DNA from: Rodentibacter caecimuris
GTDB lineage: Bacteria > Pseudomonadota > Gammaproteobacteria > Enterobacterales > Pasteurellaceae
DNA length: 64,000 nucleotides
Assembly: GCF_001019715.1 (NCBI RefSeq)
Contig: NZ_BBXJ01000001.1
Span: 558,001-622,000 of the forward strand
Direction of reading: 5' to 3'
A program made the translations under genes and the position numbers. Positions 15,875-30,573 of the stretch are shown one piece after another. Position 1 is the first letter of the stretch, and each line of letters opens with the position of its first letter. Under the pieces are notes generated by a model. That model ran no database searches. It saw only the letters and a list, made by a program, of their open reading frames with translations, and had not been told where the DNA came from.

Positions 15875-15961
15875 TGGTGCCCGAAGCCAGACTTGAACTG
15901 GCACGCCTCGAAAGGCGAGGGATTTTAAATCCCTTGTGTCTACCGATTCCACCACTCGGGC
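15875..15961 (-). tRNA. tRNA-Leu (anticodon TAA)
   Basis: The 87-base minus-strand sequence starts GCCCGAG and ends in CCA, with a long variable arm. The anticodon loop TTTAAAA gives TAA. It follows tRNA-Gly by two bases, so both come from one transcript. Confidence 0.95.
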
Positions 15962-15963
15962 GA

Positions 15964-16039
<76 letters not shown>

Positions 16040-16064
16040 ATTTGTTGTCAGGACAACGGGGTGC

Positions 16065-16092
16065 ATTTTACTGATTTATGAAATGCTGTCAA
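16065..16092 (-). promoter_or_regulatory. tRNA-Gly/tRNA-Leu promoter
   Basis: TTGACA (16087-16092) and TAAAAT (16065-16070) are 16 bases apart on the minus strand, 26 bases before the tRNA-Gly 5' end. Confidence 0.75.
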
Positions 16093-16129
16093 ACAGAAAT
16101 AGTAAAAAATAGATTGATTGCTTAAAAAA

Positions 16130-16167
16130 AACTCAAAAATAAAGTGCGGTATTATAAGACCGCACTT
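16130..16167 (-). terminator. Uptake-signal hairpin after hflC
   Basis: AAGTGCGGT and its complement (16142-16150, 16159-16167) form a stem, followed on the minus strand by a T-rich tract. It lies 15 bases after the hflC stop codon. Confidence 0.7.
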
Positions 16168-16182
16168 CTATGCTATTTCAAA

Positions 16183-17070
16183 CTACTTATTCGGTGTTTT
16201 CATAAAGCGGAAGAAATCACTATCCGGCTTTAAGATCATCATATTATCCGGATTTGAAAAACTCTCTTCATAGGCTTTTAAGCTACGCACAAAACTAAAA
16301 AATTGTGGCTCTTGTGAAAATGCCTCAGAGTAAAGTTTTGCCGCTGCCGCGTCGCCCGAACCGCGCAACTCTTGCGCCGTTTTATTAGCATTTGCCAAAA
16401 TCAATGTGACTTTACGATCGACGTCAGCTTGAATGAAAGCAGCTTTTTCTTTACCTTGTGAACGGTGTTCCCGTGCCACTGCATCACGCTCTGCCCGCAT
16501 ACGTTGATAAATCGAAGAAGAAACTTCGTCCGGTAAATTAATTTGTTTTACACGTACATCAACTACTTCAATCCCAAGTTCAGCCGTACTGTCCTGACCG
16601 GAATTCAGGGCTTTTTTTGCCCCTTCCATTAATTCGCCTCGGGTACCGGAAACAATGTCTTTAATTGTGCGCGAACCAATTTCAGAACGAAGACGATCAT
16701 TTACTTTTCTGCTTAATAAACTTGCTGCTTGGCTGTAATCTCCACCACCGGTTGAGGTGTAAAAACGCCCGAAATCACTGATTTTCCATTTAACATAGGA
16801 ATCCACCAACAAGTCTTTTTTCTCCACGGTGACAAAGCGTGTTGCAGAACCGTCTAAAGTGCGAATACGAGCATCCAACACCTTAATACTATCGATAAGC
16901 GGCAGTTTAAAATGTAAGCCCGGCTCATATACAACAACTCTATTATCCGAATCACGCTGCACTTTGTTAAACCGCAACATAATGCCTCGCGTACCTTCAG
17001 CGACAACAATAACACTTGAATAAATCACCGCAGCGATAACGAAAATAACGGGTAATAAAAATTTACGCAT
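16183..17070 (-). CDS. hflC: HflC, modulator of FtsH protease
   Basis: A 295-residue protein of the SPFH/prohibitin family. One N-terminal membrane anchor (LLPVIFVIAAVIYSSVIVV) is followed by the SPFH domain and a charged helix (ERDAVAREHRSQGKEKAA). HflC forms a large cage with HflK around the FtsH protease in the inner membrane and limits its access to substrates. Its start overlaps the hflK stop by one base, showing coupled translation. Confidence 0.95.
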   Translation of the reverse strand: MRKFLLPVIFVIAAVIYSSVIVVAEGTRGIMLRFNKVQRDSDNRVVVYEPGLHFKLPLIDSIKVLDARIRTLDGSATRFVTVEKKDLLVDSYVKWKISDFGRFYTSTGGGDYSQAASLLSRKVNDRLRSEIGSRTIKDIVSGTRGELMEGAKKALNSGQDSTAELGIEVVDVRVKQINLPDEVSSSIYQRMRAERDAVAREHRSQGKEKAAFIQADVDRKVTLILANANKTAQELRGSGDAAAAKLYSEAFSQEPQFFSFVRSLKAYEESFSNPDNMMILKPDSDFFRFMKTPNK

Positions 17071-18284
17071 TAATTGAATCTCCCTTGGCGAATCGGTTCA
17101 ACCATATTATTTTTGGAATTATTTGATTGATTTTCCGGTTGCATTAAAACAGGCATAGGATCAACCGCACTTTGTACTTTTGATTCAGTTCTTTTTCCCA
17201 TAATTTGTTCAAGTGGTAACACCGTTAAATTATTACCGTTGTTTCCGTCCAACATAATTTTAGGTGTATTAGCCATCACTTTTTCCATGGTTTGAATATA
17301 TAAACGCTCACGCAATAAATCAGGCGCGGCTTTAAATTCCGGCAATAAGCGTTGTAGTCGCTCTACTTCCCCTTTCGCATCTAACACAATACGATCTTTA
17401 TAAGCCGTTGCCTCTTCTAAAATACGTTGTGCATCACCTCTTGCTATCGGCTCTCTTTCACGGGCATAAGCTTCCGCTTCACGAATAAAACGCTGCTCGT
17501 CTTCTTGTGCCTTAATTGCATCGTCAAAAGCATCTTTTACTTCTTCCGGCGGACGCGCAGATTGGAAGTTCACGTCAATGACATCAAGCCCCATATCATA
17601 AGGTTTGATAATTTCGTTTAAAGTTTTCCAAGTATTCTCACGCACCACGGCACGCCCCGTGGTAAGAATATCGTTCATTGTCATGTGACCGATCACATAG
17701 CGTAACGCACTATCTGTCGCTTGATTTAAGCTATCATCAGCATTTGTCACGCTAAAACGATATTTTGCCGGATCTTGCACACGGTACTGCACGGTCATTT
17801 CCACTTTTACCATGTTCTCATCTTGGGTTAACATCGCACCTTGGGTTTTCAATTCCTTCACTTGTTCCACATTGACCGGCAAGACTTTATCCACAAAAGT
17901 CGGTTTCCAGTTTAAACCGGGTTGAACAATAGAATGTAATTCGCCAAAACGCAACACAACGCCACGCTCGGCTTCTTTAATGGTATAGAAACCGCTTGCG
18001 CCCCAAACAATCGCACCTAATGCAACTGCAATCGGTAACACTTTACCCCAATTAAATGGAATAGAAGGCGGATTGTTAGAACTACTATTATTTTGACCGC
18101 CCTTTTTACCACCACCGAGTTTTTTCAGTAAATTATTAAAAATTTCTTCAATATCCGGTGGAGATTGATCTTGCTTTCCACGGTTTTGATTTGAATCCCA
18201 TCCGTTATTTGATGAGTTTTCAGGTTTTTGCTCATTGCTTTGCCCCGGCTTGCCCCAAGGGTCTTGCCCTGAATTCTGCGACAT
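17070..18284 (-). CDS. hflK: HflK, modulator of FtsH protease
   Basis: A 404-residue partner of HflC. It has a Gln/Gly/Asn-rich cytoplasmic N-terminus starting MSQNSGQDPWGKPG, a membrane span near residues 76-97, then the SPFH domain and a long helical region (DAQRILEEATAYKDRIVLDA). The C-terminal tail is variable, as in the family. It sits upstream of hflC in a two-gene operon that ends at an uptake-signal hairpin. Confidence 0.95.
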   Translation of the reverse strand: MSQNSGQDPWGKPGQSNEQKPENSSNNGWDSNQNRGKQDQSPPDIEEIFNNLLKKLGGGKKGGQNNSSSNNPPSIPFNWGKVLPIAVALGAIVWGASGFYTIKEAERGVVLRFGELHSIVQPGLNWKPTFVDKVLPVNVEQVKELKTQGAMLTQDENMVKVEMTVQYRVQDPAKYRFSVTNADDSLNQATDSALRYVIGHMTMNDILTTGRAVVRENTWKTLNEIIKPYDMGLDVIDVNFQSARPPEEVKDAFDDAIKAQEDEQRFIREAEAYAREREPIARGDAQRILEEATAYKDRIVLDAKGEVERLQRLLPEFKAAPDLLRERLYIQTMEKVMANTPKIMLDGNNGNNLTVLPLEQIMGKRTESKVQSAVDPMPVLMQPENQSNNSKNNMVEPIRQGRFN

Positions 18285-18374
18285 GTCGTTTCATTCTCCA
18301 TTTGTCAAAAAATTGTTACGAGTTTAGCGAAATAAATGGGGTTAGTCTATGAAAATACAAGGAATGCAAGCAAT

Positions 18375-18407
18375 AAAAAATCCTTGAGTGGTTTCAAGGA
18401 TTTTTTG
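18375..18407 (-). terminator. Terminator after the phosphopantetheinyl transferase gene
   Basis: AAAAAATCCTTGA and TCAAGGATTTTTT form a strong stem with A and T tracts on both sides. It lies between this gene's stop codon and the hflK start and could work in both directions. Confidence 0.85.
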
Positions 18408-18409
18408 CG

Positions 18410-19117
18410 CTAATTTACGTTATATCTAACAAGATGATTTGGCGTTCTTTTCACTAATTCTTCACCATTCCAATGGAAAAAGTGCGGTTGATTTTGGCGT
18501 TGATTGACAAAAAACGCTAAATAAAAAGGCAGTTCATCAGTAAAAAACAGTTCGCCCTGCGGACAATAATCCGAAAAAATTTTTAACTCATTGGGTAAAT
18601 GACGCACTTCAGACAATTTCATAATGCCCACACCTTGGGATTTTAGTATGGCTTCACGCAAACACCAGCTACGATAAAACGCTCTTTCGCTGTCCGATTG
18701 TTGAGTAAACCACATAACTTCCTGTTCCGCTGCAAAATGTTTCATTAAGTCAAGGAAATGACGTTGTTTTGGAAATTCTATATCAATACCAACCACACTT
18801 TCCCTTTCCCCATTGTTCTCTAAAATAACCGCCACCCAATCTCCCGAATGGCTCATATTAAAATCAATGGTTTCATTAGAAAAATAAGGTCGCCCACTCT
18901 CTGTGCGTTCAATTTGTCCTAAAAGTGCGGTATTTTTTCCTGTCATTTTTAATAATTGCCAAAGTAAGAAATGTGCTAATCTCCGACATTGATGACGTTG
19001 CCACACTCGTGGATTGTCAGATTGAGGGGCAAGTAAATTTTCCGGCACCAGTTCAGACGGAATTTCACCAAAAGAGAAAGGCAGTTGAATATTGGCGTAA
19101 GCGATTAAGGTTGTCAT
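18410..19117 (-). CDS. 4'-phosphopantetheinyl transferase superfamily protein
   Basis: The start at 19117 (MTTLIAYANI) gives 235 residues. An upstream frame begins inside the thrC terminator and is rejected. Sfp/HetI-type motifs are present: GRPYFSN, FNMSHSGDWVAV, VGIDIEFP with the metal-binding Asp/Glu, and SWCLREAILKSQG. The enzyme transfers phosphopantetheine from CoA to a carrier protein serine. It could serve fatty acid or secondary-metabolite carriers; the target is not evident. It stands alone downstream of thrC. Confidence 0.85.
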   Translation of the reverse strand: MTTLIAYANIQLPFSFGEIPSELVPENLLAPQSDNPRVWQRHQCRRLAHFLLWQLLKMTGKNTALLGQIERTESGRPYFSNETIDFNMSHSGDWVAVILENNGERESVVGIDIEFPKQRHFLDLMKHFAAEQEVMWFTQQSDSERAFYRSWCLREAILKSQGVGIMKLSEVRHLPNELKIFSDYCPQGELFFTDELPFYLAFFVNQRQNQPHFFHWNGEELVKRTPNHLVRYNVN

Positions 19118-19133
19118 AGCACAGTTGAAAAGT

Positions 19134-19165
19134 GAAAGTGCGGTCATATTTAACCGCACTTTTTT
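19134..19165 (-). terminator. Uptake-signal hairpin after thrC
   Basis: AAGTGCGGT at 19136-19144 and its complement at 19153-19161 form a hairpin starting 6 bases after the thrC stop. The T tract on the minus strand is interrupted, so termination may be partial. Confidence 0.6.
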
Positions 19166-19166
19166 G

Positions 19167-20441
19167 TTATTTCAGTAAATAAGCACGTAATTGCGCAAAG
19201 TCATTTTCCATTTCATCGGAAAGTAGCGGTAACTTATTGTGCTTATCTAATGCTTCCGGGAGAGGTAATTCAAGGTTCAAAATTCTCTCAACGGACTCTT
19301 TAAATTTCGCCGGATGTGCCGTGCAAAGGAAAATACCTGTTTCATCGGCATTTAGTTGATCTTTTAACAGCTGATAAGCTATCGCACCGTGCGGTTCACA
19401 AATATACCCCTCTGTATGCAATGCTTTTAAGGTTTCTTCCGTTTGCTCATCGGTAAGCATACCTGAACCTAAATCGGTTAGTTCCCAACCATTACGCTTG
19501 AATAATTCTTCCACACGCGGCCAGTTATTCGGACGGCTAACATCCATTGCATTAGAGAGTGTTGCCACAGTCTCATTCGGTTCCCACTTGCCTGATTGTA
19601 AATAACGCGGCACGGTATCATTAGCGTTGGTTGACGCAATAAAGCGCTTAATTGGTAAACCTAAGGCTTTGGCAATTAATCCTGCCGTTAAATTACCAAA
19701 ATTCCCACTTGGTACAGAAACAACTACATTATTGCGTTTTTCTTTTGGTAATTGAGCAAGCGCTTCAAAATAATAACAAATTTGTGCAAGTAAACGGCTA
19801 ATATTAATGGAGTTGGCGGAGTTTAACCCTATCGCTTCACGCAGTTCCGCATCATCAAAGGCTTGCTTAACCAATGCCTGACAGGCATCGAAATCACTAT
19901 TAATAGCAACAGTGCGAATATTACCGCCAAGGGTACAGAATAATTTTTCTTGCAGTGGGCTTATTTTACCTTTCGGATATAAAATCACTACATTAATATT
20001 TTCTAAACCATAAAAGGCATGAGCCACCGCTGCGCCGGTATCCCCTGAAGTAGCCGTTAAAATGGTAATTTTGCCGTCACCACGCACATTAGCAAGTGCT
20101 TGGGCCATAAAACGTCCACCGAAATCCTTAAAAGCAAGGGTCGGCCCGTGGAATAATTCTAAGGCATAAATGTTATCTTCTACCTTTTCTAAAGGTGCCG
20201 GAAAGGTAAAGGCATTTTTGACCATCGCATTGAGCGTCTCCGTTGGAATTTCCGTGCCGATCATGGCGGAAAGTATTTTTTGGCTACGTTCAACCAATGG
20301 CAAATCTAATAATTCATTGATGTTATTTAATGTTGGAATGATTTCCGGAAAAAATAAGCCCTGATTTGTTCCAAGCCCCTGACGAACAGCCTGAGCGAAA
20401 CTAACCCGTTCCTCCGGGTGTTTGATGTTATATAAATTCAT
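19167..20441 (-). CDS. thrC: Threonine synthase
   Basis: A 424-residue PLP enzyme that converts O-phosphohomoserine to threonine, the last step of the pathway. The start MNLYNIKHPEERVSFAQAV is typical. The PLP lysine lies in ALELFHGPTLAFKDFGGRF, and SVPSGNFGNLTAG is the phosphate-binding loop. It is the third gene of thrABC, with a 79-base gap after thrB. Confidence 0.96.
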   Translation of the reverse strand: MNLYNIKHPEERVSFAQAVRQGLGTNQGLFFPEIIPTLNNINELLDLPLVERSQKILSAMIGTEIPTETLNAMVKNAFTFPAPLEKVEDNIYALELFHGPTLAFKDFGGRFMAQALANVRGDGKITILTATSGDTGAAVAHAFYGLENINVVILYPKGKISPLQEKLFCTLGGNIRTVAINSDFDACQALVKQAFDDAELREAIGLNSANSINISRLLAQICYYFEALAQLPKEKRNNVVVSVPSGNFGNLTAGLIAKALGLPIKRFIASTNANDTVPRYLQSGKWEPNETVATLSNAMDVSRPNNWPRVEELFKRNGWELTDLGSGMLTDEQTEETLKALHTEGYICEPHGAIAYQLLKDQLNADETGIFLCTAHPAKFKESVERILNLELPLPEALDKHNKLPLLSDEMENDFAQLRAYLLK

Positions 20442-20520
20442 TGTTAAACCGTTTATAAATGATAAATAAAATAGATTAAACGTTATCTTGTTTTGAAATT
20501 AAACCTCTGTTTTCTTTACA

Positions 20521-21465
20521 TTAGGCTAAATTTCTTACCCCTTGATTATCCACTTTGCAAATATGTACAAAACCTTCGTTATTTTGTAAATAATGGTTTT
20601 CTAGATAAGTTGCAAGTTTCGTCGCTGTCTGTAAATCCGAGCCGATAGAAAAAATAGTTGGCCCCGATCCTGAAATTCCCGTCACTAATGCCCCTAAATC
20701 ACGTGTAGCCTGTTTCACTTCTGCAAAATTAGGTAACAAGGATTCACGATAAGGTTCAGCGATGACGTCTTTCATCATAATCGCAGCAAGATTTTCTTGT
20801 TGCGTGTGGCAGGCATGCACAAAACCACCCAAATGACGACCATGATCGATCACATTTTGTCGGGTATAACTTTTCGGCAGGATTGCCCGAGCTTCAGCAG
20901 TAGAAACTTCAATTCCAGGATAAGCCAATACCCAATACCAATGATCGAAAAACGGCAGTGTTTGGCAAATATTACCGAGCGACTGCACCATAAACTGTAC
21001 ACCGCCAAGATAGCAAGGTGCAACATTATCGTAGTGCACAGAACCGGAAATTCGCCCTTCTAACTCGCCCATCATTTCAAGTAATTCCATTTTAGAAAAG
21101 GGGTCATGATGAAACTGATTTAATGCGACTAATGCCGCAACAATGGAACAAGCACTTGAACCTAAGCCTGAGCCAATCGGCATATTTTTTTCGAGCGTTA
21201 AACGTAGCGGTTTCACTTGAGTTCCACGTAATTTCAAGCGTTCACTAAACAGTACATAGGCTTGATAGACGATATTCTTTTGCGGTTCTTTCGGTAATTT
21301 ACGGACAAAATAGCCCGCACTTTCCAATTCAAAACCGCTTGCAATTTCTTCAATTTGAACAACATCACCTAATAATGAACCGTCAATGGGGGAAATCGCC
21401 GCCCCCAATGTATCGAAGCCTACACTAATGTTTGCGCTGGATGCCGGTGCATAAATTCTTAACAT
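20521..21465 (-). CDS. thrB: Homoserine kinase
   Basis: A 314-residue GHMP-family kinase with the ATP-binding loop in [19 protein letters not shown] and the C-terminal [12 protein letters not shown] motif. It phosphorylates homoserine. It starts 12 bases after the thrA stop, inside the thrABC operon, and should share the attenuation control seen upstream of thrA. Confidence 0.96.
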   Translation of the reverse strand: MLRIYAPASSANISVGFDTLGAAISPIDGSLLGDVVQIEEIASGFELESAGYFVRKLPKEPQKNIVYQAYVLFSERLKLRGTQVKPLRLTLEKNMPIGSGLGSSACSIVAALVALNQFHHDPFSKMELLEMMGELEGRISGSVHYDNVAPCYLGGVQFMVQSLGNICQTLPFFDHWYWVLAYPGIEVSTAEARAILPKSYTRQNVIDHGRHLGGFVHACHTQQENLAAIMMKDVIAEPYRESLLPNFAEVKQATRDLGALVTGISGSGPTIFSIGSDLQTATKLATYLENHYLQNNEGFVHICKVDNQGVRNLA

Positions 21466-21477
21466 TGTGGCTCCTTG

Positions 21478-23925
21478 TTAATGTTGTAATGTTCTTAAAA
21501 TATCGGCAAAAATACCTGCTGCGGTAACCGCATTGCCTGCACCATAGCCACGTAATAACAACGGAATCGGTTGATAATAGCGGGTATAGAAAGCAAGGGC
21601 ATTTTCACCGTCCTTCACCTTGTAAAGCGGATTGTTTTGATCTACTGCCACAATCGAAACTTTACATTTTCCTCCATTGATTTGCCCCACATAACGTAAT
21701 ACTTTACCCTCTGATTTTGCTGCTTCTACACGAGCGTTAAAATCAGCATCAAGCTGTGGCAGCATAGCCATAAATTCATCGGTGGATTTACCTTCCGCAA
21801 AACTTTTCGGTAATACGCCTTCTACTTCGACATCGGAAAGCTCCAATTCCAATCCGGCTTCACGGGCTAAAATTAATAATTTGCGGGCCACATCTTGACC
21901 GGATAAATCATCACGCGGATCAGGTTCGGTAAAACCTTTTTCGCGGGCAAGTGCGGTCACTTTTGACAACGAAATACCTTCTTCCAATTTACCGAAAATA
22001 AAGGAAAGCGAACCGGATAAAATCCCTTCAAAACGTTCCAATTCATCACCGGCAGCCAATAAATTTTGTAAATTTTCAATCACAGGTAAACCCGCCCCTA
22101 CGTTTGTTTCATAGAGGAATTTATGCTGACCGACCTGAGCGCTCTTGCGTAGCTCGTGATAGTATGCCAATTCACGCGTATTCGCTTTTTTATTTGGTGT
22201 TACTACGTGGAAACCTTCTCTTAAAGCACGTGCATAAAGACCTGCCACAGATTCCGCCGAAGTGCAATCCACAAACACCGGATTGACCACGTGATGTAAT
22301 TTAATGAAAGAAAGTAATACATCAAAATCGGAAGGCTGTGTTGCATTTTCAAGATCAGTTTTCCAATTATCCAAATTCAAGCCATTTTCATTAAGCAGCA
22401 TTTTATTAGAGTTTGCAATGGCACAAACACGAATTTCAATATCCTTCTTTGCCAAATATTCCTTCTGGCGTTTTACTTGTTCAATTAATTCGCTGCCTAC
22501 ACCGCCTACCCCGACTAAAAACATATCCACAACTTTCTTATTGTTAAAAAGGGCTTGGTGGGTAGCTTTGACTGCTTCAATTGCTTTATTTTGTGGCACC
22601 ACCGCAGAGATAGAGCGTTCACTAGAACCTTGCGCAATCGCAACAATATTAATATTTGCTTGAGCTAATGCCGAGAAGAAACGGGCAGCAATACCTTTCG
22701 CTTGCTTCATGCCATCTCCTACGACAGAAATGATAGACATATCTTTAATCACCTCAATCGGCTCTAATTGATTAGCTTTCAGCTCACTCGTAAACTCACT
22801 CTCAAGTGCTAAGAGTGCCGCCTCGGCAGATTTTACCGGCACACAAAAACTAATACTGTATTCAGAGGAAGACTGAGTGATGAGAATTACTGAAATGCCG
22901 GCTCCTGACATAACAGAGAAGATTCGAGATGCCATGCCAACCATACCTTGCATTCCCGGTCCGGAAACATTGAACATAGCCAAATTATCCAAGTTGGTGA
23001 TGCCTTTAACCTGTAACCCCTCGGATTTTTCATTACCGTCAATAATTGATCCCGGTGCAGACGGATTACCGGTATTCTTAATGACACAAGGAATATTTTT
23101 TGGCAACAATGGACCAATGGTTCTAGGGTGAATCACTTTAGCACCAAAATAAGAAAGCTCCATTGCTTCTCGATAAGATAGAGTTGGTAACAAACGAGCA
23201 TCAGGCACTAAACGAGGATCACAAGTATAAACGCCATCAACATCCGTCCAAATTTCACATACGCTTGCACCTAAGCAGGCAGCTAAACAGGCGGCAGAAT
23301 AATCAGATCCGTTACGTCCCAAAAGTACTAATTCGCCTTTTTCATTACCTGCGGTGAAACCTGCCATTAATACGACTTTATCTTTTGCAATGTTTGCCGC
23401 ATCCACACGTTTGGTCGATTCGGCAATTTCAACAGAAGACTCTAAATAGCCGCCCTTAGCTAATAATTGTTTTACCGGATCAACAATATGAACGCCATAA
23501 CCACGCGCTTCAAACCAAGCTTTCATCATAGCAATTGAAAGTTTTTCGCCACGACAATCAATCGTCGCTTTTACCGCATCTTCTACTTTGCCCGCTTGGC
23601 GAATTCCTTCCAATAGCCCCTTAATTTGAGCAAATTCCGCCTCAATTAAAGCTTTCATACCCTCTAAATCAAATTGATTATTTTCAGCATGCAGCCCATT
23701 AATAATATTATGGAAAATTTCAAGAGCCTCATTGAAATGCGTATCGGTAGGTTGGTTTAAAGCAGCTTTTTCGGAAAGAGCAACAAGATGATTGGTGATT
23801 TTAGCGGGGGCAGATAAAACACCGGCAGCCTGCTCAGCTAAATGAGCCTGTTCAATAAGTTTTGCGGCTTGGGAAAAACGTTCCGGATTCGCAAGGGAAG
23901 TGCCACCAAATTTGAGTACACGCAT
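21478..23925 (-). CDS. thrA: Bifunctional aspartokinase/homoserine dehydrogenase I
   Basis: 815 residues. The aspartokinase part opens with [17 protein letters not shown]. Two ACT regulatory repeats follow in the middle ([36 protein letters not shown]). The C-terminal homoserine dehydrogenase has the NAD(P)-binding [11 protein letters not shown] and the catalytic region around [15 protein letters not shown]. It catalyses the first and third steps of threonine synthesis and is probably inhibited by threonine. It is the first gene of the operon and lies behind the leader-attenuator. Confidence 0.97.
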   Translation of the reverse strand: MRVLKFGGTSLANPERFSQAAKLIEQAHLAEQAAGVLSAPAKITNHLVALSEKAALNQPTDTHFNEALEIFHNIINGLHAENNQFDLEGMKALIEAEFAQIKGLLEGIRQAGKVEDAVKATIDCRGEKLSIAMMKAWFEARGYGVHIVDPVKQLLAKGGYLESSVEIAESTKRVDAANIAKDKVVLMAGFTAGNEKGELVLLGRNGSDYSAACLAACLGASVCEIWTDVDGVYTCDPRLVPDARLLPTLSYREAMELSYFGAKVIHPRTIGPLLPKNIPCVIKNTGNPSAPGSIIDGNEKSEGLQVKGITNLDNLAMFNVSGPGMQGMVGMASRIFSVMSGAGISVILITQSSSEYSISFCVPVKSAEAALLALESEFTSELKANQLEPIEVIKDMSIISVVGDGMKQAKGIAARFFSALAQANINIVAIAQGSSERSISAVVPQNKAIEAVKATHQALFNNKKVVDMFLVGVGGVGSELIEQVKRQKEYLAKKDIEIRVCAIANSNKMLLNENGLNLDNWKTDLENATQPSDFDVLLSFIKLHHVVNPVFVDCTSAESVAGLYARALREGFHVVTPNKKANTRELAYYHELRKSAQVGQHKFLYETNVGAGLPVIENLQNLLAAGDELERFEGILSGSLSFIFGKLEEGISLSKVTALAREKGFTEPDPRDDLSGQDVARKLLILAREAGLELELSDVEVEGVLPKSFAEGKSTDEFMAMLPQLDADFNARVEAAKSEGKVLRYVGQINGGKCKVSIVAVDQNNPLYKVKDGENALAFYTRYYQPIPLLLRGYGAGNAVTAAGIFADILRTLQH

Positions 23926-23962
23926 AATTGATTCTCCTAGAAATATTTTTATTTAAACTGAT

Positions 23963-23995
23963 AAAAAAACCCGCATTCAGCAGAATTGCGGGCTT
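23963..23995 (-). terminator. thr operon attenuator terminator
   Basis: CCCGCA and TGCGGG (23987-23992 with 23970-23975), plus weaker inner pairs, form a hairpin followed by seven T on the minus strand. It lies between the leader peptide and thrA, the place of the attenuator in E. coli. Confidence 0.9.
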
Positions 23996-24017
23996 TCAAT
24001 ACTCTGTTTTTCATGCA

Positions 24018-24089
24018 CTAACCCGCTCCATTAAACATCGTAATGGTCATCATAATAATGGTAATAGAAAAAGTGCGGTTAATTTTCAC
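24018..24089 (-). CDS. thrL: thr operon leader peptide
   Basis: A 23-residue frame from GTG 24089 to a TAG at 24018 reads MKINRTFSITIIMM and ends TITMFNGAG. It is rich in Thr and Ile codons (four Thr, four Ile), and its NGAG ending is shared with the E. coli thr leader. A terminator hairpin and thrA follow. Ribosome stalling at these codons when charged Thr or Ile tRNA is scarce should allow read-through into thrABC. A single uptake signal lies inside the leader and encodes the NRTF part. A longer frame runs through this region, but the short peptide is the likely functional one. Confidence 0.85.
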   Translation of the reverse strand: MKINRTFSITIIMMTITMFNGAG

Positions 24090-24122
24090 AGTGTTTTTAT
24101 CTTTCAAAAACGAGCGCACTAA

Positions 24123-24151
24123 GAAATACCGAAATTTCATAAAGTTGTCAA
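24123..24151 (-). promoter_or_regulatory. thr operon promoter
   Basis: TTGACA (24146-24151) and TATTTC (24123-24128) are 17 bases apart on the minus strand, about 34 bases before the leader start. The -10 element is weak. Confidence 0.55.
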
Positions 24152-24234
24152 ACATAAAATAACAATTTAGCTGAAATTTTCTCAACTCATTAAATTTCGT
24201 GTAAACTAACCGCACTTTGAATAAGGAGAATTCA

Positions 24235-24939
24235 ATGGATATTCAACATAACTTACAACGTATTCAGCAAAGTATTCATACTGCGTGTGAACAAGCCGAG
24301 CGACCTTTAAATGAGGTAAAACTACTGGCTGTTTCCAAAACCAAACCTGTTTCTAATATTCTAGCCGCCTATCAAGCAGGACAAATCGCTTTTGGTGAAA
24401 ATTATGTGCAAGAAGGGGTGGAAAAAATTCAATATTTTGAACAACAAAAAATCAAACTTGAGTGGCATTTTATCGGGCCTTTGCAATCCAATAAAAGCCG
24501 TTTGGTAGCAGAGCATTTCGATTGGATGCAAACTCTTGATCGAGTAAAAATTGCCGAACGCTTGAATGAACAAAGACCCATAAATAAAGCCCCGCTAAAT
24601 GTGCTGATTCAAATTAATATCAGTGATGAAGCAAGCAAATCCGGTATTCAGCCCGAAACACTGTTCGACCTTGCAAAACAGGTCGAAAATCTACCGCACT
24701 TATGTTTACGCGGTTTAATGGCAATTCCTGCCCCAACAGCAAATACTGCCGAGCAAGAAAATGTCTTTAAAAAAATGGCGGAGTTATTTGAACAACTCAA
24801 ACAAGCCTTTCCAAATCAGCCAATTGATACACTTTCAATGGGAATGACAGATGATATGCCGATCGCCATAAAATGTGGTTCAACCATGGTTAGAATTGGT
24901 ACGGCTATTTTTGGTGCTAGAGATTATTCACACAAATAA
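24235..24939 (+). CDS. yggS: YggS-family PLP-binding protein
   Basis: ATG 24235 has a good ribosome-binding site (AAGGAG) and gives 234 residues; an in-frame start 18 bases earlier lacks one. The PLP lysine lies in LLAVSKTKP, and FGENYVQEG, WHFIGPLQSNK, SMGMTDDM and RIGTAIFG are the family's conserved blocks. The protein is a single-domain alanine-racemase-like fold without clear catalytic activity that keeps PLP levels balanced. It is divergent from the thr operon. Confidence 0.95.
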   Translation: MDIQHNLQRIQQSIHTACEQAERPLNEVKLLAVSKTKPVSNILAAYQAGQIAFGENYVQEGVEKIQYFEQQKIKLEWHFIGPLQSNKSRLVAEHFDWMQTLDRVKIAERLNEQRPINKAPLNVLIQINISDEASKSGIQPETLFDLAKQVENLPHLCLRGLMAIPAPTANTAEQENVFKKMAELFEQLKQAFPNQPIDTLSMGMTDDMPIAIKCGSTMVRIGTAIFGARDYSHK

Positions 24940-24951
24940 TTTATATCAATA

Positions 24952-24984
24952 AATCCGCACGTAAAACGTACGGATTATTTTTTT
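24952..24984 (+). terminator. Terminator after yggS
   Basis: AATCCG and CGGATT, with ACGT inner pairs, form a hairpin followed by an ATTTTTTT tract, between yggS and the convergent rRNA operon. Confidence 0.85.
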
Positions 24985-25051
24985 GGGCTAAAACTCTCAT
25001 TCTTTAATTTCATATGTATAAATGTATAAAGAACATTTTTTCTACATATAA

Positions 25052-25084
25052 CAAAAAACCCCTGAACCGCTCGATTCAGGGGGA
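25052..25084 (-). terminator. rRNA operon terminator
   Basis: CCCCTGAA and TTCAGGGG form an 8-bp stem followed by six T on the minus strand, starting about 14 bases after the 5S 3' end. Confidence 0.9.
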
Positions 25085-25097
25085 TTGTATAGTATAC

Positions 25098-25214
25098 ACC
25101 CGGCAGTGCCCTACTCTCACATGGGGATACCCCACACTACCATCGGCATTACAGCATTTCACTTCTGAGTTCGGGATGGATTCAGGTGGAACCACTGCAC
25201 TCTCGCCGCCGGGA
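25098..25214 (-). rRNA. 5S ribosomal RNA
   Basis: On the minus strand, the internal CCGAACTCAGAAGTGAAA and the terminal GGCGGC/GCCGGG pairing are typical of 5S rRNA. The ends are estimated from the pairing and are good to a few bases. No tRNA lies between 23S and 5S. Confidence 0.93.
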
Positions 25215-25389
25215 TAATTCTTCGATAACTTCTTCTCTTCAAGTTTTATCTTGTTCTATCTTTTTATCTCGTTTTATCTCTTTTATCTTTTTCATCTGTT
25301 CTATCGGATACAAGCTGATGACTGATTACGGTATACTTTAATTCGTTGTACTTCACATTAACCGCCCAAAAACACTTGAGCGTTGTATA

Positions 25390-28284
<2,895 letters not shown>

Positions 28285-28499
28285 ATACAACCTCAAATGT
28301 TTTCAGCCTGCCTACTCAGTCAGGCCTACATCTTGAAGCGAATCTTTAATTCAACTAAACACTTGACTGCCTTTCTCCAGTCAAGATTTTTCTACTCAGA
28401 CTTCCTCTATTCCTTTTGGAACTTAAAAGTCTCTTCAGTTTTCAGCTTGTTTCCAATTTTTTAAAGAACAGAAGATAATTCGTTAAAGTTATCTTTCAT

Positions 28500-28575
28500 T
28501 GGCGTCCCCACGGGGATTCGAACCCCGGTTACCGCCGTGAAAGGGCGATGTCCTAGGCCTCTAGACGATGGGGAC
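28500..28575 (-). tRNA. tRNA-Glu (anticodon TTC) in the 16S-23S spacer
   Basis: The 76-base minus-strand sequence starts GTCCCCATCGTCTAG, ends in CCA and has anticodon loop CTTTCAC. The spacer type (Glu only, not Ile-Ala) is one of two found in related bacteria. Confidence 0.96.
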
Positions 28576-28716
28576 AACAATAAAAGATACCCTTTTACTT
28601 ATCTTTACGCAGACTATTTGAGTCAATTAGATGTTGCTCTTAAGTCACGGACTCTTCACTACGTTGTTTACAACATATCAGCCAATCTGTGTGGACACTT
28701 ACTATAGCTCGTTCGG

Positions 28717-30252
<1,536 letters not shown>

Positions 30253-30573
30253 AAAGTTCAATCGCTCAATAAACTGCTTAGCTATTAATAAACACTACTA
30301 TAAAAGTAATAATGAATTTCTAGTTTAAGCACCTATTAAGACTTCAAAATTAAAAATATTTTCAACAAGTCTATTAACAAGTGCCCACACAGATTGTCTG
30401 ATTCGTTGTTAAAGAGCAAAAAATAACGACGCACCGGCAAATCTTCTTACTTCACAACAGCGCGTCGTTGTGTGGTGCGCATTATAGGGAAATTCAAAAT
30501 CAATGCAAGCACTTTTTTACAAAAAAATTTAAAAAAGTTTAGTTTGCCGAAAAATCATACAGAGCAACATATT
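30253..30573 (-). promoter_or_regulatory. rRNA operon leader and promoter region
   Basis: This 320-base gene-free stretch holds the 16S leader. A boxA antitermination site (TGCTCTTTAACAA) lies at 30406-30418. A strong promoter has TTGCAT (30503-30508), a 16-base spacer and TATAAT (30481-30486). A G+C-rich discriminator (GCGC) follows the -10 element, as expected for stringent control, and A/T tracts upstream resemble an UP element. Confidence 0.85.

Noticed and set aside
24018-24215. 65-codon leftward frame ending in the thr leader
   Set aside because: Only the last 23 codons have leader features; the upstream part includes the promoter.
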